Positions 1 through 12,330 of a stretch of DNA of 64,000 nucleotides are shown here, in pieces; within the stretch, counting starts at the first letter, position 1, and each line of letters opens with the position of its first letter. The stretch is from Gari tellinella (taxonomy: Eukaryota; Mollusca; Bivalvia; Cardiida; Psammobiidae): the NCBI GenBank assembly GCA_922989275.2, contig OV277858.1, positions 11,656,001 to 11,720,000 of the forward strand, read 5' to 3'. Below the pieces are notes generated by a model that worked only from the letters and a program-made list of their open reading frames with translations, was not told the origin of the DNA and did no database searches. Position numbers and translations under genes: made by a program.

Positions 1-264
1 TGGATAAACACTATAAATGTCCTATATTAAGTCTTTCCTGTACCAGTAAATGTCTCTTTTTTGCGTCTGTACCATACAAGGAAAACCTTATCACGACATT
101 GGTGACAAACTATATGCAATCAACTTGGACCAAGTGAATATGGCCAGTTAATCATCTGCACTAATTCCAAACTGTACCGATTTATAGGTTTGACAGTTAC
201 ACAACTTTTTGTTTGCAACGGGCCTTCTGTAGCAACACTACATGTTGTGAACATATAACTTGAG
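1..264. other. AT-rich sequence, no feature seen
   Basis: No coding signal, RNA gene or repeat partner was seen. It ends where the left arm of the large inverted repeat begins. Confidence 0.5.
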
Positions 265-585
265 AGTCAAACGGTTCTGACTGAGTTAGCCGGTAATTTA
301 ATTAGCATCGTAGTATAGTTTAACCTGGCTGTAAAAGTTATCATTATCCATGTGAGCATGTACCGCACCAGGCTTATAGTTTATAAACGTTGACGTTTTC
401 ATACGTTGCTTGTTTGGGCATATTTTAATACGAATATAATTATTCGATGGGGAACGTTTGGTAAAGGTTTATTTTACTGAAATACCGACTCAGCTAATCG
501 AACCTCACTACGGTTCATTCCGTAAACATAGTTGACATCTTTAAACTTTGTCATCGGCCTCAAATTTAAAATCATTGTTTATTTA
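265..585 (+). repeat. Left arm of large inverted repeat (IR-1)
   Basis: This ~320-bp arm matches, in reverse complement, the sequence at 10,036-10,225 continued at 11,285-11,410. Long stretches are colinear, for example GGTAATTTAATTAGCATCG here against its complement near 11,385, and the block around CGAACCTCACTACGGTTCA against 10,110. The arms face each other across about 9.5 kb. The left arm is uninterrupted and therefore shows the state before the insertion in the right arm. Whether the arms are ends of one element or two inverted copies of a dispersed repeat is not decided. Confidence 0.8.
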
Positions 586-1779
586 ATCATTTTCAAAGAA
601 CTCATTAAGCGGGTGATATAGTGTTGATCCATCTGAATTCCCAAACTGTGTGACGCCTTATCTGTATACAATCATTTTACAAAAATACGACTAGGATGTT
701 TTAGTTGAAGCAGGTTTAAATAAAATGCGACCTTCCATGACTAGTCTAACCACCTAGTCTATAATATCGCTTTTTCATTGATTTGAAAATATGGATATGC
801 GGCAGTTGACCTAAGTCTACACAGTTTTTGTGTAAGTAAGGTTTGTTTTTGCATTGCACGGCTCGTAACGTTTGTACAATTCCATAATGTTCATCAAGTA
901 ATGTCCTGATGTTCGGCTATTACATATGTGTGTACATAGTTATAAAGGTAGATTTCTCATTGTAAATCTACACCCTGTTGATTGAGTATGGGTGGCCTGT
1001 CAGAAAATATGTATTATTCTTCACTAAAGGAACTGCCGCTTAAATCACTAGCAAAGTGATTGATAACAATAGAAATTTATAACAAGTTTTTGTCTAAACT
1101 AGGAATCTCACATAGTAATTCTCTTATTTTTTATTATAATGAAAAAAGGATATTCTTTTCAAAGGCACAGCGTTTTACTATAGATTTAAAAACATGTTGA
1201 TTCAGAAGATATTGAAAACTTACGTTTTATTTTGCTCCTGGATATAGTATATAAAAAAAAGCAACTAGTTGTCTCGCTAAGAGACTACAGAAAAGTTTAG
1301 CCGGCCAAATAGATCTTGAAAAGATAGGTTGTATAAATGGTATATACATTAGCAGATACAATGGTCATTAAATAAGCAAATTAAAGATGTCTAAAACTAT
1401 GTAGATATACTAGAAATCAGTAGTGTTATATTATTTCTCGATTTTAAAAATGACGCTGACACATTATAACACACTATTATGTGAAAGGAAACTCAGCAAA
1501 TGTAGATTCTTAAATGCTTATTTTAAATCGTTTGAAACATTTTACGACAATATTACTACGTGTGTTGATATTAATGGAATGTGTTTACATATTGCACTTC
1601 ATACAATGATGCTTTTTTAAGCGCTATACTTTATGTACTGCACGTATATATATTACGTTAACGTTATCACAAGAATGTCAAAGTATAAAACAAGGTAAAT
1701 TTAAATGAATTAAATAACTGCTTAAAACGTACACAACTTGCTGATGATACTTAAATCTTACAATTCCAAAATTCCGTTA
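586..1779. other. AT-rich intergenic DNA
   Basis: Only short chance ORFs occur (the longest is 65 aa at 1,423-1,620, with no recognisable motif). No repeat partner was found. Confidence 0.5.
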
Positions 1780-2320
1780 AAAACTACGTATCTACAGACA
1801 CTATCCGGTGTAGATGGACTCAATAGTAAGGCAACGATAACATAACCTGTACACTTTGTTAACAAAATCACAGTTTTCATGCTAAAATATATCATCTGCT
1901 AAAATATCATATTATTGTCTTTGGAAATCATCCTTTTCGCGACAGTTTTGACACAACATATGGTATATACAAAGTAATAAACAGTTGCATTTATGTGTTA
2001 CATAAAGAGTTGCATTTACGTGTTACATATATTCTAGTATATTGCTTTTTCAAAATGCCTAAACTAAACATCGATTTAATCTAAAGGGTTCGCAAAGGCA
2101 ATCGAATAACTTTGAGAATGTTTGTAAACATACACGAGTTCTTTTAGGGTATCAAAAGCAGACCCAATTAACCTTTAACCAGTATTTTAATGTACCACGT
2201 TGTATACAATTTGCCCATGCCATTGACAATCAGCATACTGAACACTATTAGTCTTCACATTTTCAATTAGCATTTACACTAGCGTTAAATTGGAACGTGT
2301 TAAATATATTGCATACTTAT
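1780..2320 (+). repeat. Dispersed repeat R1, copy 1
   Basis: A diverged copy of R1, the long dispersed repeat of this window. It shares ordered blocks with 16,830-17,320: a block reading CCGGTGTAGA near the start, CGCGACAGTTTTGA near the middle, then TTTAACCAG, CGTTGTATACA and AGCGTTAAATT near the end. No ORF is conserved between copies, so it looks non-coding. The class is unknown. Confidence 0.65.
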
Positions 2321-2520
2321 ATACAAGAGATTAAATCGAAAAAAACACACACACAGGAATAAATGTAGTCACGCTTAATCTCTAAATTTATCTCTTTAAA
2401 TATTCTGTTCAGGGTTGACATACTGCCAAACCAACATTAATATCTCTATTGATATATCGGCAAACGCTTCTTTATATCTTAAAATGCACATATAATAAAT
2501 CATTTACACTTTTTTATGCT
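2321..2520. other. AT-rich spacer
   Basis: Contains a short (AC) run near 2,345 and nothing else that could be supported. Confidence 0.4.
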
Positions 2521-2880
2521 TTTTCGGTGGAAAAAGGAGTGGATTATCACTCGATAATCCCACAGCTTCAAGCAGCGGGATTATTGTCGCGCATGCTACT
2601 TTTATGAATTTTCCCCTTAGGGCTCCCCAAGAATCGTAGTCAATCGTGCCTTACCGTTCAATTCCGGCAGCCAAATTTGTCGCAAACCACTCAACGGAAG
2701 AACACAAATCCTAATCGGAAGTAACGACGTAATTTCGATGACGTCAAATCAATAAATCAGTGACGTCATTGTACGGAAAACGGTTTCGAATATGGGTTCG
2801 ATATAAAACTTGGGGTTCAACTTGAAATTGTTTATTGCACCCTGAAGGGCCCTTTTTGCGTGGCGCGTCACATATATAAA
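2521..2880. promoter_or_regulatory. GC-richer patch with two CRE palindromes
   Basis: This patch is less AT-rich than its surroundings. Two exact TGACGTCA palindromes (the CREB/ATF consensus) lie at 2,739-2,746 and 2,761-2,768, 22 bp apart, about two helical turns. A small inverted repeat, GGATTATC and GATAATCC, lies at 2,541-2,560. No ORF follows on either strand, so this may be a decayed promoter or part of an unrecognised transposon. TGACGTCA also occurs inside repeats elsewhere in the window, which weakens the promoter reading. Confidence 0.3.
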
Positions 2881-3355
2881 TTGTTTAATACATTGTTAAT
2901 CGAGTTCGACTATTGTTGAAATTGCATCATTTTTTTTCAATAGTCATGTGCCTTTAAAGTACTAGAATGTGGCAGACATTACTGTATTTCTGTACTGAAT
3001 ATCGTCAATTGTCTACATATTTGAGTGTTATGTCAAATTCGGGCAACTTGGGATGCGGTTCCTGCCATTGACTTGTTAAAGAGAAGATATTTAAAAATGT
3101 TTACATTTTAGTACCTACAGTTTTGAATTTACTGCTATTACACATGCACAGACTGGGTATCAGTAAAATTATTGAGTCTTTATTTAAAAGTGATCGTGGT
3201 GATAATGATAACATGCCATCTTTATTCTCAAATATTCTAGATAAAGCTTAAATTATACAATGGTTGTAATAAAGTGTCTTCACGGTTAAGTGGATTTTGA
3301 TACAAACAAAAATGATATAGCTATATGTTCTCTATGAGCTCGATTCCGATCACAA
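2881..3355. other. AT-rich spacer
   Basis: No feature seen. Confidence 0.4.
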
Positions 3356-3359
3356 TCGA

Positions 3360-3725
3360 ACTATATCTACTACTACTTATCATTACTACTACTACTATAT
3401 CTGCTACTAGTACTACTGCTACTACTAACTACTACTACTTTTGCTTACTGCTACTAGATTTACTACTACTTACTAGTACTGCTACCTACCGTTATTACTA
3501 CTACTACTTCTATCTACTATTACTACTATATATTTTGCTAACTACTACAATGTACTACTAGTATGACAGCAATTGCTACTACTACTCTAACAAAAAGGAT
3601 TTCCACTGCTTAAATATTACAACAATTACGATCACAACTATTACTGCTACTACTACTATAACAACAGTTACTAGCAATACTTATACTACTAATCTACTAC
3701 TACTGTCACTATTTATACTGCTACT
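3360..3725. repeat. Imperfect (CTA)n trinucleotide tract
   Basis: About 365 bp dominated by CTA/ACT triplets with interruptions. A 78-aa ORF here (3,325-3,561) is a translation of the repeat and is not a gene. A related tract in the opposite orientation, (AGT)n, lies at 13,500-13,636. Confidence 0.9.
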
Positions 3726-4235
3726 TATATTGCTAATACACGTTTATAAATGCGAATAATGATAACCGTCTCAAATTGAAACTGTTGAAAGTTTGAAAAT
3801 AATACCCTGATAGCATACAAACAAACTCTGAATATAATTGAGAATTCAAATGGATACAATAAACAAAATATTGCAAATTCCTCCAGTAGCGATGTGAACT
3901 AAGCTAGAAAGAAAGAAAAATCCCATTTAAAAGGAAGACTTTCCCTATTTATAAGTAATAGGTCTAATAGAATCATCTGTTGTGTACCCATAAACTGATT
4001 TTCTTCAAATGTTGACCTCAATTGCTACCCATACAACGCACAACCCCTTTCTCTATACAGCTTGCATTTAGTGATAGAGACAGATGGTTGCTTAAAGCAG
4101 GTTGAAAGTAAAGCCTAATGTTTTAGTCACTACTCATTGTAGTAGGCAGTTAAATAATGTAACATAACTAGGAAAAATAGCATGCGACCATAACTAAACA
4201 CTCTACAGAAGATCAATGACATGATTAACAATGGT
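3726..4235. other. Intergenic DNA
   Basis: No feature seen. Confidence 0.4.
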
Positions 4236-4690
4236 GATAGTTGTTCAAGAATTATACCACATACTCCACCAGCTGGTTTCAAAAGAGATCAGAATTGTAT
4301 CCCTACCATCAAAGATCCACCAGACAGGCATTGGTCGACGGTACAACCCCAGAAATAAAAATTAGACCCATAACATATACAGAATGAGCACAGCCCTGGG
4401 GTAGCAGTCATCTACCCTCTCCACCCCACACCCGCGGGACCTACATGTTCCATGGCTGAAATTACACCCTTACTTGATAAAACATCAAGATAAGAAGCTG
4501 TCCCTGAATTATACCGCAAACCCCAAGCTAGTTGGTTTCAAAGAGATCAGGGGCAATCCCTACCATCAAGATCCACCAAACAGGCACGGACAAACGGTAC
4601 AACTCGAGAACTCCCATTTCGACCCACAATATCCACAGCAAAAAACAGAGCCTATCCTAAGATAGCAGCCATCCATTTCCTAACGTGTTC
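4236..4690. repeat. Diverged tandem duplication, ~255-bp unit
   Basis: Unit 1 starts near 4,243 and unit 2 near 4,507. Both read AATTATACC, then GGTTTCAAA, AGAGATCAG, CCCTACCATCAA, GATCCACCA, GGTACAAC and finally TAGCAGYCATC in the same order. They are diverged and their reading frames are not shared. Confidence 0.7.
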
Positions 4691-4704
4691 TAATAATAAA
4701 TAAT

Positions 4705-4807
4705 AAAGAAGTGTGTTTTCAGACGTTTTTTGAAGACTGCAACTGAGCTCACATCTCTGATGTCTGATGGTAGAGTGTTCCAGAGCTTTGGGGTTGCATG
4801 CATGAAA
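4705..4807 (-). pseudogene. LINE reverse-transcriptase C-terminal remnant (CR1/L2-like)
   Basis: About 34 codons on the minus strand read as the end of a CR1/L2-type ORF2: an HATPKLWNTLP block followed by FKKRLKTH. This is the conserved tail of many non-LTR reverse transcriptases. The same block, with a different residue set, closes the longer LINE relic at 48,940-49,850 on the plus strand. Nothing upstream in frame continues it, so it is a short 5'-truncated fragment. Confidence 0.7.
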
Positions 4808-5077
4808 CTAAATGTAGAATCATAATAAGAAAATCATTGAAGAACATACCAAACGCCCCGGAGCCCTCTGCATTACTTTTATCATGCACTAAACAACCAC
4901 ACGTTTCATAAATTGTATTTTTATGTGAACCGCTTTTCACAACTTTAACTGAACAAGTTCATGTGATGATCTTTGAATTTTAATCTAAGCTTCAGAATTG
5001 TTGATGGTGCTAGACCGTTAGTGCTGACTGCTTTCTGGTAACGTAAACAATCATTAATAATGTCAGCGAAAGATCAG

Positions 5078-5140
5078 GGTCCCGTCTTACGAAACGACTT
5101 ACGACAAATGTTGTCGTAAGTCGTTTCGTAAGACGGGACC
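5078..5140. repeat. Perfect 63-nt hairpin (30-bp arms, 3-nt loop)
   Basis: Arm 5,078-5,107 begins GGTCCCGTCTTACG and ends ACGACAA; loop ATG at 5,108-5,110; arm 5,111-5,140 is the exact reverse complement. Not one mismatch is seen in 30 bp. It is a hairpin-type MITE remnant or a very young foldback. The minus-strand ORF that crosses it (5,010-5,225) is incidental. Confidence 0.95.
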
Positions 5141-5521
5141 AATTGTTATTCATGTTTACATCGTATCTTCTCTTGTGACATCTCTTTGGAATCGTAATTT
5201 CAAAACAATTCCAAAAAGATGTCAAGAGATATGATTAAATGAAGAAATACGACTTTTTTTTTATTTACGGCCACATTTGATACAGTCAGATAGATGACAG
5301 TTAAATGAATGTTCATTTAAAAAGTTAAAGAGACATAGGAAAAAATGCAAGAATATTTTTTTTCGGGGAATGGGGTCTTATATATGAAAAGTTTGGGGAA
5401 ACTACTTCATTTAATACTCGTTAGTTGCTTAACCCTTGAATTAAATGTTAATATGACTTTGTCAATGCTTTGGTTCACATATATAGTCAGTTTGCCTGTA
5501 GCAGTAGAAACAAACCAAAGC

Positions 5522-5781
5522 TGATGAGCCCTTTTGGCTGTAAATATTCTACCCTGACAACAACAAAATTGCTATGCCAAAAGGGCTCATCAACAAATTG
5601 ACCAAAATATCGTTTTAAATGATATTTATTTTAAATGCTTTTCATATGACAAATAAACATACTTATATTCTATAAGTGTGTGGTATATTATGTTTGTAAA
5701 TGTAAAAATGGACTTTTAGGACAATAAACTTCAAAGGGCTATATCTCAAAACTGTGAAAACTGTTGATGAACCCTTTTGGC
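5522..5781. repeat. Short inverted repeat with a third copy
   Basis: TGATGAGCCCTTTTGGC at 5,522-5,538 is inverted exactly at 5,576-5,592 across a 37-nt spacer. A third copy, GTTGATGAACCCTTTTGGC, lies in the first orientation at 5,763-5,781. This could be a small MITE with a duplicated end. Confidence 0.75.
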
Positions 5782-7904
5782 GTTTAAGTGACGATTTAAT
5801 ATGGCTCTGTACTCCGTTAACTTGAATGTCAAACATAATACGCATTTAGTAACGCTAACCTAAGCATAACTTTAATCTTTATAAAATGTTAAAACTAAAA
5901 TAAATAGAAGGCTTTAGCTTTTAAATATAGTGGTCGGCCTAACAATAGCAATGAGACCTACCTATCTTGTGAGAACGAAGCCTGGCTACCCCTTGCCACA
6001 CTCTCTGTGAGTAATTGGTTATGCTGAAATTCAATGGTTAGTTTGAGTGAATCGACGGGAAGAAAAAATGACATGTGTTTTACAGCAATGCTACATGAAA
6101 CTATAAGGTCCCGACCAAACTAAATATTCACCAGTTACAATGAACTACTTTCCCATTGTTATTAACTTAAGAAGAATGAAAACTCCCTTATGTTTTCCAT
6201 ATTAACACATTAACAAAAATTTCCTTCAAAAATATTGATAAAGAATAAAAAAGGAAATAAGCAATCCATCCTGTATTACCTAACTTTGCTTTTTGTCTTA
6301 CACTTATGATTTTTAAATAGTTGTTTTTCCAAATGCCTGAACTGAACTGACGTAACCAAGATCATCTCACCCAGGTAAGCTCATTATCCACCAAAACTTA
6401 GGCACCCATAAACAACAAGGTTTCAATTGGCTAATCGAGTCAATTCTTTTCTCATTACATAAAACATCTATATAAAGGGAGGCAATTATGTCTGACAACA
6501 TGGTCAATTATCTTAAGGATGGCGGATTTATTTCCCTTGTAAAACTTCCTTTGTTACATATACACTTTTGAATGAATTCAAATATAAACTTGTTTTTATT
6601 AGGGCTGAAGCTGAAAGGAATAACTATAAATAAATTACCTCATGCTAGGTGTAGCACATGCGGAAATGACACCAGATTGTCTTTCCTTTATAGACATTAC
6701 TCCAGTTCATTCAATGGTTCCCCGACGTGTTCTTATAAGGCTTGAAAGTAATTGAAAAAGAATAACTCCTGATTGATAGTCATAGCATTTTGTTCAGAGA
6801 AGCCCTGAGATTCTCAAATACGAGGGGGTTGACATCAAACAATTAAATATAAGGGATGAACCTCAAATAGTTTGTTCCTAAACATGTGTACAGATAAAAA
6901 AGACTTCGGATAATTAAATTCAATACTTTTACGGGACTTAGTGTGACCATCCAAGCGAGGTTAAGTATTGTCTTTGATATTCCGTTGACTTTCAATATCG
7001 AGGATTTATCACGTGTTACTGTGTGCTTACATTCTAAAGTTGATTCTTAGTTCTGATAAACAAATACGAATAACGTACGCGAGTAACAACGGCGCAAAAC
7101 CTACGACCCGTCCCCTTATTTCGAAAATTTAATACCTAGATTTAAATGAAACCAACACATGGCCAAATCAGGATAAGGACATCTTATTTAGCCTTCTATT
7201 CTTATCAATGTATTGCCATCTTCAGAAGCCGTCTACTTTATTTTTCTTACCAATTAATTACATGGTTGTCTATGTCAGAATTTTTTTTTAATTATATTAC
7301 CTTTCTCCGTACGCCCGCGCTATACGAATAATCGGCCGTGCTGTCGAACATGTGTATTTGGGCATTGATATACGATAGACAGTACACAAACTGTTCTGAT
7401 ACTAAATCGAGAGACGCGTTTCACTAAACGCCTCTACATATTACGAGGGATATGGCGTTGAAGCAGACATGATTTATATTGTATTTGTTTCGATTTATAA
7501 CTACTAGGACAGATCAAACTGCGGTTTTTGCCATTATAAAAACGTTTCTAATTCAGTTTTCATAAAGCACATCGTTTTTATGGATCTAGACTGTTCACGT
7601 AATCAAAATGCTTGATGTTTATATACATGCACCAGTCAAGCTATCACACCATCATAATGTTGGAAAAATATACTCTGCTTAAACTATCTAATTATAGTCC
7701 TAAAAGATTATCAAACATGACTCATAAAAAAGAGTTGTGTTAACATGTACATACTATTTTATTATATTGAAAGGGCATATATATCCCTGAGTAAACCTAA
7801 CGGGATCAAAGTCACACTTGAATAATCTAAAATGTGTCTGTAAAAGTGCATGTGTTCATTTAGCATTTAAAAAGAAAATTACTGAGTGCTTACACAAACA
7901 CTAT
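5782..7904. other. AT-rich intergenic DNA
   Basis: No ORF above 61 aa and no recognised domain. Parts of 7,620-7,900 may be very diverged R1 sequence, because they lie next to the R1 copy at 7,905, but this could not be shown. Confidence 0.4.
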
Positions 7905-8165
7905 TTAACCAGTATTTTAAGGGGTTTAACTGTATAGTCGTCACAGTGAAATGATTATGTATCCCTCGGGGCAAAGTTTCAAATGCAAAGTTTACCATTG
8001 CCGTACGTTTCGATGGTCATTAAATACCGTTGCCATACATAATACACAAACTTAATTGCAATATTGAAAATCCATCGGCTTGCCTTTTTATGTTAATAGG
8101 GGGAAGTAAACGGTTCGGATACCGACCATGTTCCGTTGTGTTTCTTTAAACACATATATTAATTA
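7905..8165 (-). repeat. Dispersed repeat R1, partial copy 2
   Basis: Reverse-oriented match to 16,500-16,680: it contains CTCGGGGCAAAGTTTCAAATG, the block TTTCGATGGTCATTAAA, and AAAATCCATCGGCTTG, in the same order as the minus-oriented copy at 52,430-52,570. Confidence 0.7.
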
Positions 8166-8584
8166 AAAACCGACATTATCAACAAAGTATACTTCAAAAA
8201 GCTTTACCAAGTGCTGTCTAATTTTATAAAATTTTCGTTAAATACAGGGTTATATGTGCTAATGCTGTTTAAAGCCAATCCGTATCTCAGTAGTATGAGG
8301 AATACTTGACATGATTAGTAATAATGATACTTTGCGATTGGCATTGAATAACTAAACTATTTCGTTTCCGAATAAAAAAGAGTTTTAACATTTCCGCTAT
8401 GTAATTATTTTCTGTTAAACATGCCGTCTGCTAATAAACACGTAAATACCTGCAGCGTGTTCAGTTACCACTGTTTGCTGTCAATATTCACCATTTGTGT
8501 CCCGTGTACAGCGTGCAGAATACAGTAGAGAAAACATATTATTTCAAAAAAAACGCGTTCACGCTTACAAACAGTTTTAAGTCA

Positions 8585-8631
8585 GATCAGACGCCGGATA
8601 ACTCGGCGTCTGATAAGGCTACAAACTGTTT
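8585..8631. repeat. GACGCC hairpin, copy 1
   Basis: ATCAGACGCCG at 8,586-8,596 and its complement at 8,604-8,614 form an 11-bp stem around GATAACT, followed by ACAAACTGTTTGCC. It belongs to the hairpin family whose perfect example is 61,367-61,431. Confidence 0.75.
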
Positions 8632-8639
8632 GCCACTCG

Positions 8640-9610
8640 GATTAAAACTAATTAATGATTTCAGTGCAATACGTTTGCATTTAAACTTAATAATAACGTT
8701 TTATCTACTGTATTTCAGACAGGGAGCCAACTCGCAATCGATGGCCAACAACGGACATCAACTTCTTCACTGAACCCACTGCAGATTTTTCAAGTCCTAA
8801 AATAACAAAACTATCAACGAGTAAATGTCTAATACACTTATGACTGTATAACGATCCAAGATGGATTCATTGAATGTTTAATGTATGCATATATAAACAC
8901 TGTGACCATTCTAGAAAGGCGTTGAACAGTCATATAATTTCTTGAACATTATGTTACCAGCTTAAGTACTATGAACTTAAAACATATGGACATTCAGGGA
9001 ATTTCTGTTAACACACTTAGATAATTTGAATGAAAGTGTTTACCAGTGAAAATAAACTGTGATATATTTAATAGTTCATGCTTGTTCAATCTGTCTTAAC
9101 CATTGATGATATCGACCTTTTGATCTGGTGGTATTTTGTCTAATTTTGGAAAATGCCTATTTCATTTTATTGATGTGACAGATCCGATGATAATTAGTTT
9201 TCAATAACTTTCTTTAGAGTGTTGATTTGATCACGATTACCCGTTGTTTCTGTTCTCTTTCAAGCGGATATATGTATTACCCAACATTATTTGTTGCCTA
9301 AAAGTATAAAACTTGCAAAAAAATGTTTAAACTAAAAATTATTGGAGAAGACCCTAATAAGAAAACATTGCTTTCGTTCTCATCCTAAAGTAGATTTATG
9401 TATGGTTATAAAACATGTACTATTTTGAAATAATATATGTTTAAACTAAACTTGTAAGGAAAAGTGTTATAATTTGGCTGTAGTTATTTAATTTCAAATG
9501 CTGTCTTTAAAATATCCGCTTAGAATAGTATGAGTTTCATATCTGTTTTTATTTGTGCAATGCATGTATAGATATACTAGTAATGTTCATGTAAGATACG
9601 ACATTGGTCC
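8640..9610. other. AT-rich intergenic DNA
   Basis: No feature seen. Confidence 0.4.
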
Positions 9611-9614
9611 AAAA

Positions 9615-10020
9615 ATAAAATGATAAAGAAGTTTTCTAGGTATACTTCTCCAATTTAAGTTGACTTCAAGTAATAATGTTAGAATATTTTTCAATTTGAT
9701 TGTCCTTATAACACTTTAGACATCGATCATGCTAAGACCCTCATGTATGTTTTCACCTGAAAGAATTGTTCTGTAATATTTCCTACTTGATTATATATCA
9801 ACATGCATTATTTATATAGGCATATGTTTATTGGCACAATGAATCAATTTCAACAGTAGTCGAAAAGTTCATGAAAAATGTAAGGAACTTGTTTCAAAAC
9901 TGGTAAAGCAGTTTTCTAGGGATACTTTCTCAATTTGAATTAACTTCTTGTCTTTTTTTCAATTTGATTGTTTGTTTTTACCTATAAGTATTGTACTATT
10001 AAAATTCCTTTTTGATTATT
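9615..10020. repeat. Diverged direct repeat, ~285-bp spacing
   Basis: The string AAGYAGTTTTCTAGG, then ATACTT, TCAATTT, and TTTTTCAATTTGATTGT occur in order near 9,625-9,705 and again near 9,905-9,972. It is an old tandem or direct duplication in AT-rich DNA. Confidence 0.55.
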
Positions 10021-10035
10021 CCATAGAACTTGAAT

Positions 10036-11410
10036 AAACAATAAACAATGTATTTAAATTTGAGGCCGACGAAACAGTTAGAAGACGTAAATTATGTTGA
10101 TGGAATGAACTGTAGTGAGGTTCGATTAGCTGAGTCGGTATTTCAGTAAAATAAACCTTTACCAAACGTTTCCCTTCGAATAAGTATATTCATATTAAAA
10201 TATGCTCAAACAAGTAACGTATGCCCGAGGTCCCAAACTCCGATGACTTTCTCCCCTATCAGATACCGGCAGCGATAAAAGCTAAAACATGTACCAGAAA
10301 CATCAACATAACCACTTACCTAATCAGATAATCCCTAAAGCCTTTTTGTACACCAGTGAAATTTGAATAAATTCTAAAGCTCCACTAAAATCGTTCTTCA
10401 AACATGCATGTATTTTCACTCTCAAATATATCCGCAATTTTGAAAGGGTACCTTGAACCGATGGCATCTACAACCCAGCAAATTAAAGCCAAGTGAAATG
10501 TAATTTTTTAGGTAAAAGTCCTATATCCCATACAGTTTTTTAACTTGACACTTTTTTCAATGTTTTCAAATGATAAAAAGTCAAATGAAATAGAAAAATG
10601 AATAAATTAAATATTTTCTCAATACTGGTCAAATATTGGTATTTTCCAACAGTCACAGATTCTGGGTCAACAATTCCTAATTATAATTTGTCCCTCAGTA
10701 TAGTAAAAAGGGTACTCCATGAATATATCTTGTTCTCCTGACTGAACCACTGTTCTCTTGTACATATATTTATGAATTTGTGAGGGCTGATGGTGGGTAA
10801 TTTCTAATGTTGTTCTTATTTAATGTGGGTGATAGGGTTGATCTGAAAGTAATGCAAAAATGGACTAGTTCTTTGCTTACTCATGATAAGGTGATTACCT
10901 ATAACCCAAACAATACAATGTTATTGGCCTTACATATGACATTTTCATAGTCACGTGGCCTTCATTGAAAAAAGACATAGCTTGCAGACGATGTAGTAGT
11001 AAATTAAATTATGTATGTTTAAGGCATCAACTTCGTTGCTTAGATACAGGTAAGTTTGGGAATAGTGAAAATAACTGGTTTTGTGTGCATATGCATATTC
11101 ACATCGAAAACATACTTGTGTGTGCTGCATTTTTCACTTGTGTTGTTTGGAAGATGAAATATGTTCATAGTAAAAACGAATCCCACAGTCGGATTTGTGA
11201 TGTGTGCAAATCTCGCGCTGCGCGAGATGTAAACAAAAAGTCATCGGAATTTGGTACCCTACGGAATTTGGGATCTTGGCGATATAAAAACGTCAACGTT
11301 TAGAAACTATTAGACTGTTGCGGTACATGCTCACATGGAAAATGATAACTTTTACAGCCAGGTTAAACTATGCGACGATGCTAATTAAATTACCGACTAA
11401 CTCAGTCAAA
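10036..11410 (-). repeat. Right arm of IR-1, split by an insertion
   Basis: Reverse-complement match to 265-585. Homology runs 10,036-10,225 and resumes at 11,285-11,410. The uninterrupted left arm reads straight through this point, so the ~1.06 kb between the two parts is a later insertion. Confidence 0.8.
10224..11284. mobile_element. ~1.06-kb insertion with imperfect terminal inverted repeats
   Basis: Defined by comparison with the empty homologous site in the left IR-1 arm. The left end reads GCCCGAGGTCCCAAACTCCG followed by ATGACTTT. The right end, on the complementary strand, reads GCCAAGATCCCAAATTCCG and then, after a short partial duplication, AAATTCCGATGACTTT. The ends therefore match imperfectly over about 20-27 bp. 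No clean target duplication could be fixed. A 112-aa ORF at 10,965-11,303 has several Cys and His residues but no recognisable motif, and it runs through the right terminus into flanking DNA, so it is probably not a gene. The superfamily is unknown; it is likely non-autonomous. Confidence 0.7.
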
Positions 11411-11929
11411 GTGTGTATGTTGGAAGTATGGTAGCTGCATACCAAGGGCTATACCAGTTCTTAGCACCTTTCAGTATAAAATGTTATGAAATCCGAAACA
11501 TTTCGGAAGTAACGACCAGAACACGTCTTTAAACTTAAACGAATTGCTAAGCAGTGGCGTTTGATGTTAAAACTAAAGTTTTCAAAACCAACGCTAATAG
11601 CCTTAATGTATTTTTCACTAAGTGTGTCGCTCATCAATGTTCCCATCAAATAATAAGTCTCTATTGAATTTAGATTATTTCGGGCTCATTTTACAAATAT
11701 ATACGATGACATTTTGAAGACTTTAAAATTTTGTTCAAATGCAGTTTCTCCAAATGTATCAATTTTTTGATCATAATTGTTTTGCAGTATGGTGTTTAAC
11801 TGATAACACAATATTAGATAAGTTAACTGACGCATCATCTCAATAGTTTAAACACTAAACATTCAGTATTGACGACATCACGAATGTACACAATAATTAT
11901 ATTTGTATAGCAAATTACTGCGGCCTTTA
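11411..11929. other. AT-rich spacer
   Basis: No feature seen. Confidence 0.4.
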
Positions 11930-12330
11930 CCATTTTCAAAAATGTATCTCCATTCAGCTTATCACCCTATTTATCAGCAGGAAATGTCAGAGGAGAATGA
12001 GAAATAAACCTTTTAACTTCGCTTAGCCAAATAATTGCCGATGTACAGAGATAAAATACGTCGATACAGAGTCACATCTACTTTAGTCTTATATTGTCGA
12101 CTGCTTAAGGTTTGAAGAATGCAACAATTTTCATATTTAATGTTAGGAATTAACAAACATAATTTCATAATTAAACAGTTTAAATAAACCAATTACAAAT
12201 AGTCCACCATACATTAAAACTGCCAGAACTGACATACACTTTAGACACATTGCGCTTTAACTTTTATTACTGAATTGTGCAGCAACGTGTTAGTTACCGT
12301 AGTAAATATATGCATACGTTTTTGATACAA
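11930..12330 (+). repeat. Dispersed repeat R2, copy 1
   Basis: Blocks GATGTACAGAGATA, GTCGACTGCTT, CAATTTTCATATTTA and GTTAGGA are shared with 62,330-62,460 (same strand) and, inverted, with 14,840-14,985. No shared ORF. Confidence 0.6.

Noticed and set aside
3325..3561. 78-aa ORF rich in Leu, Tyr and Thr
   Set aside because: It is a direct translation of the (CTA)n tract.
10965..11303. 112-aa ORF with several Cys and His residues
   Set aside because: Cys/His spacing fits no zinc-binding pattern I know, and the frame runs through the transposon terminus into flanking DNA.
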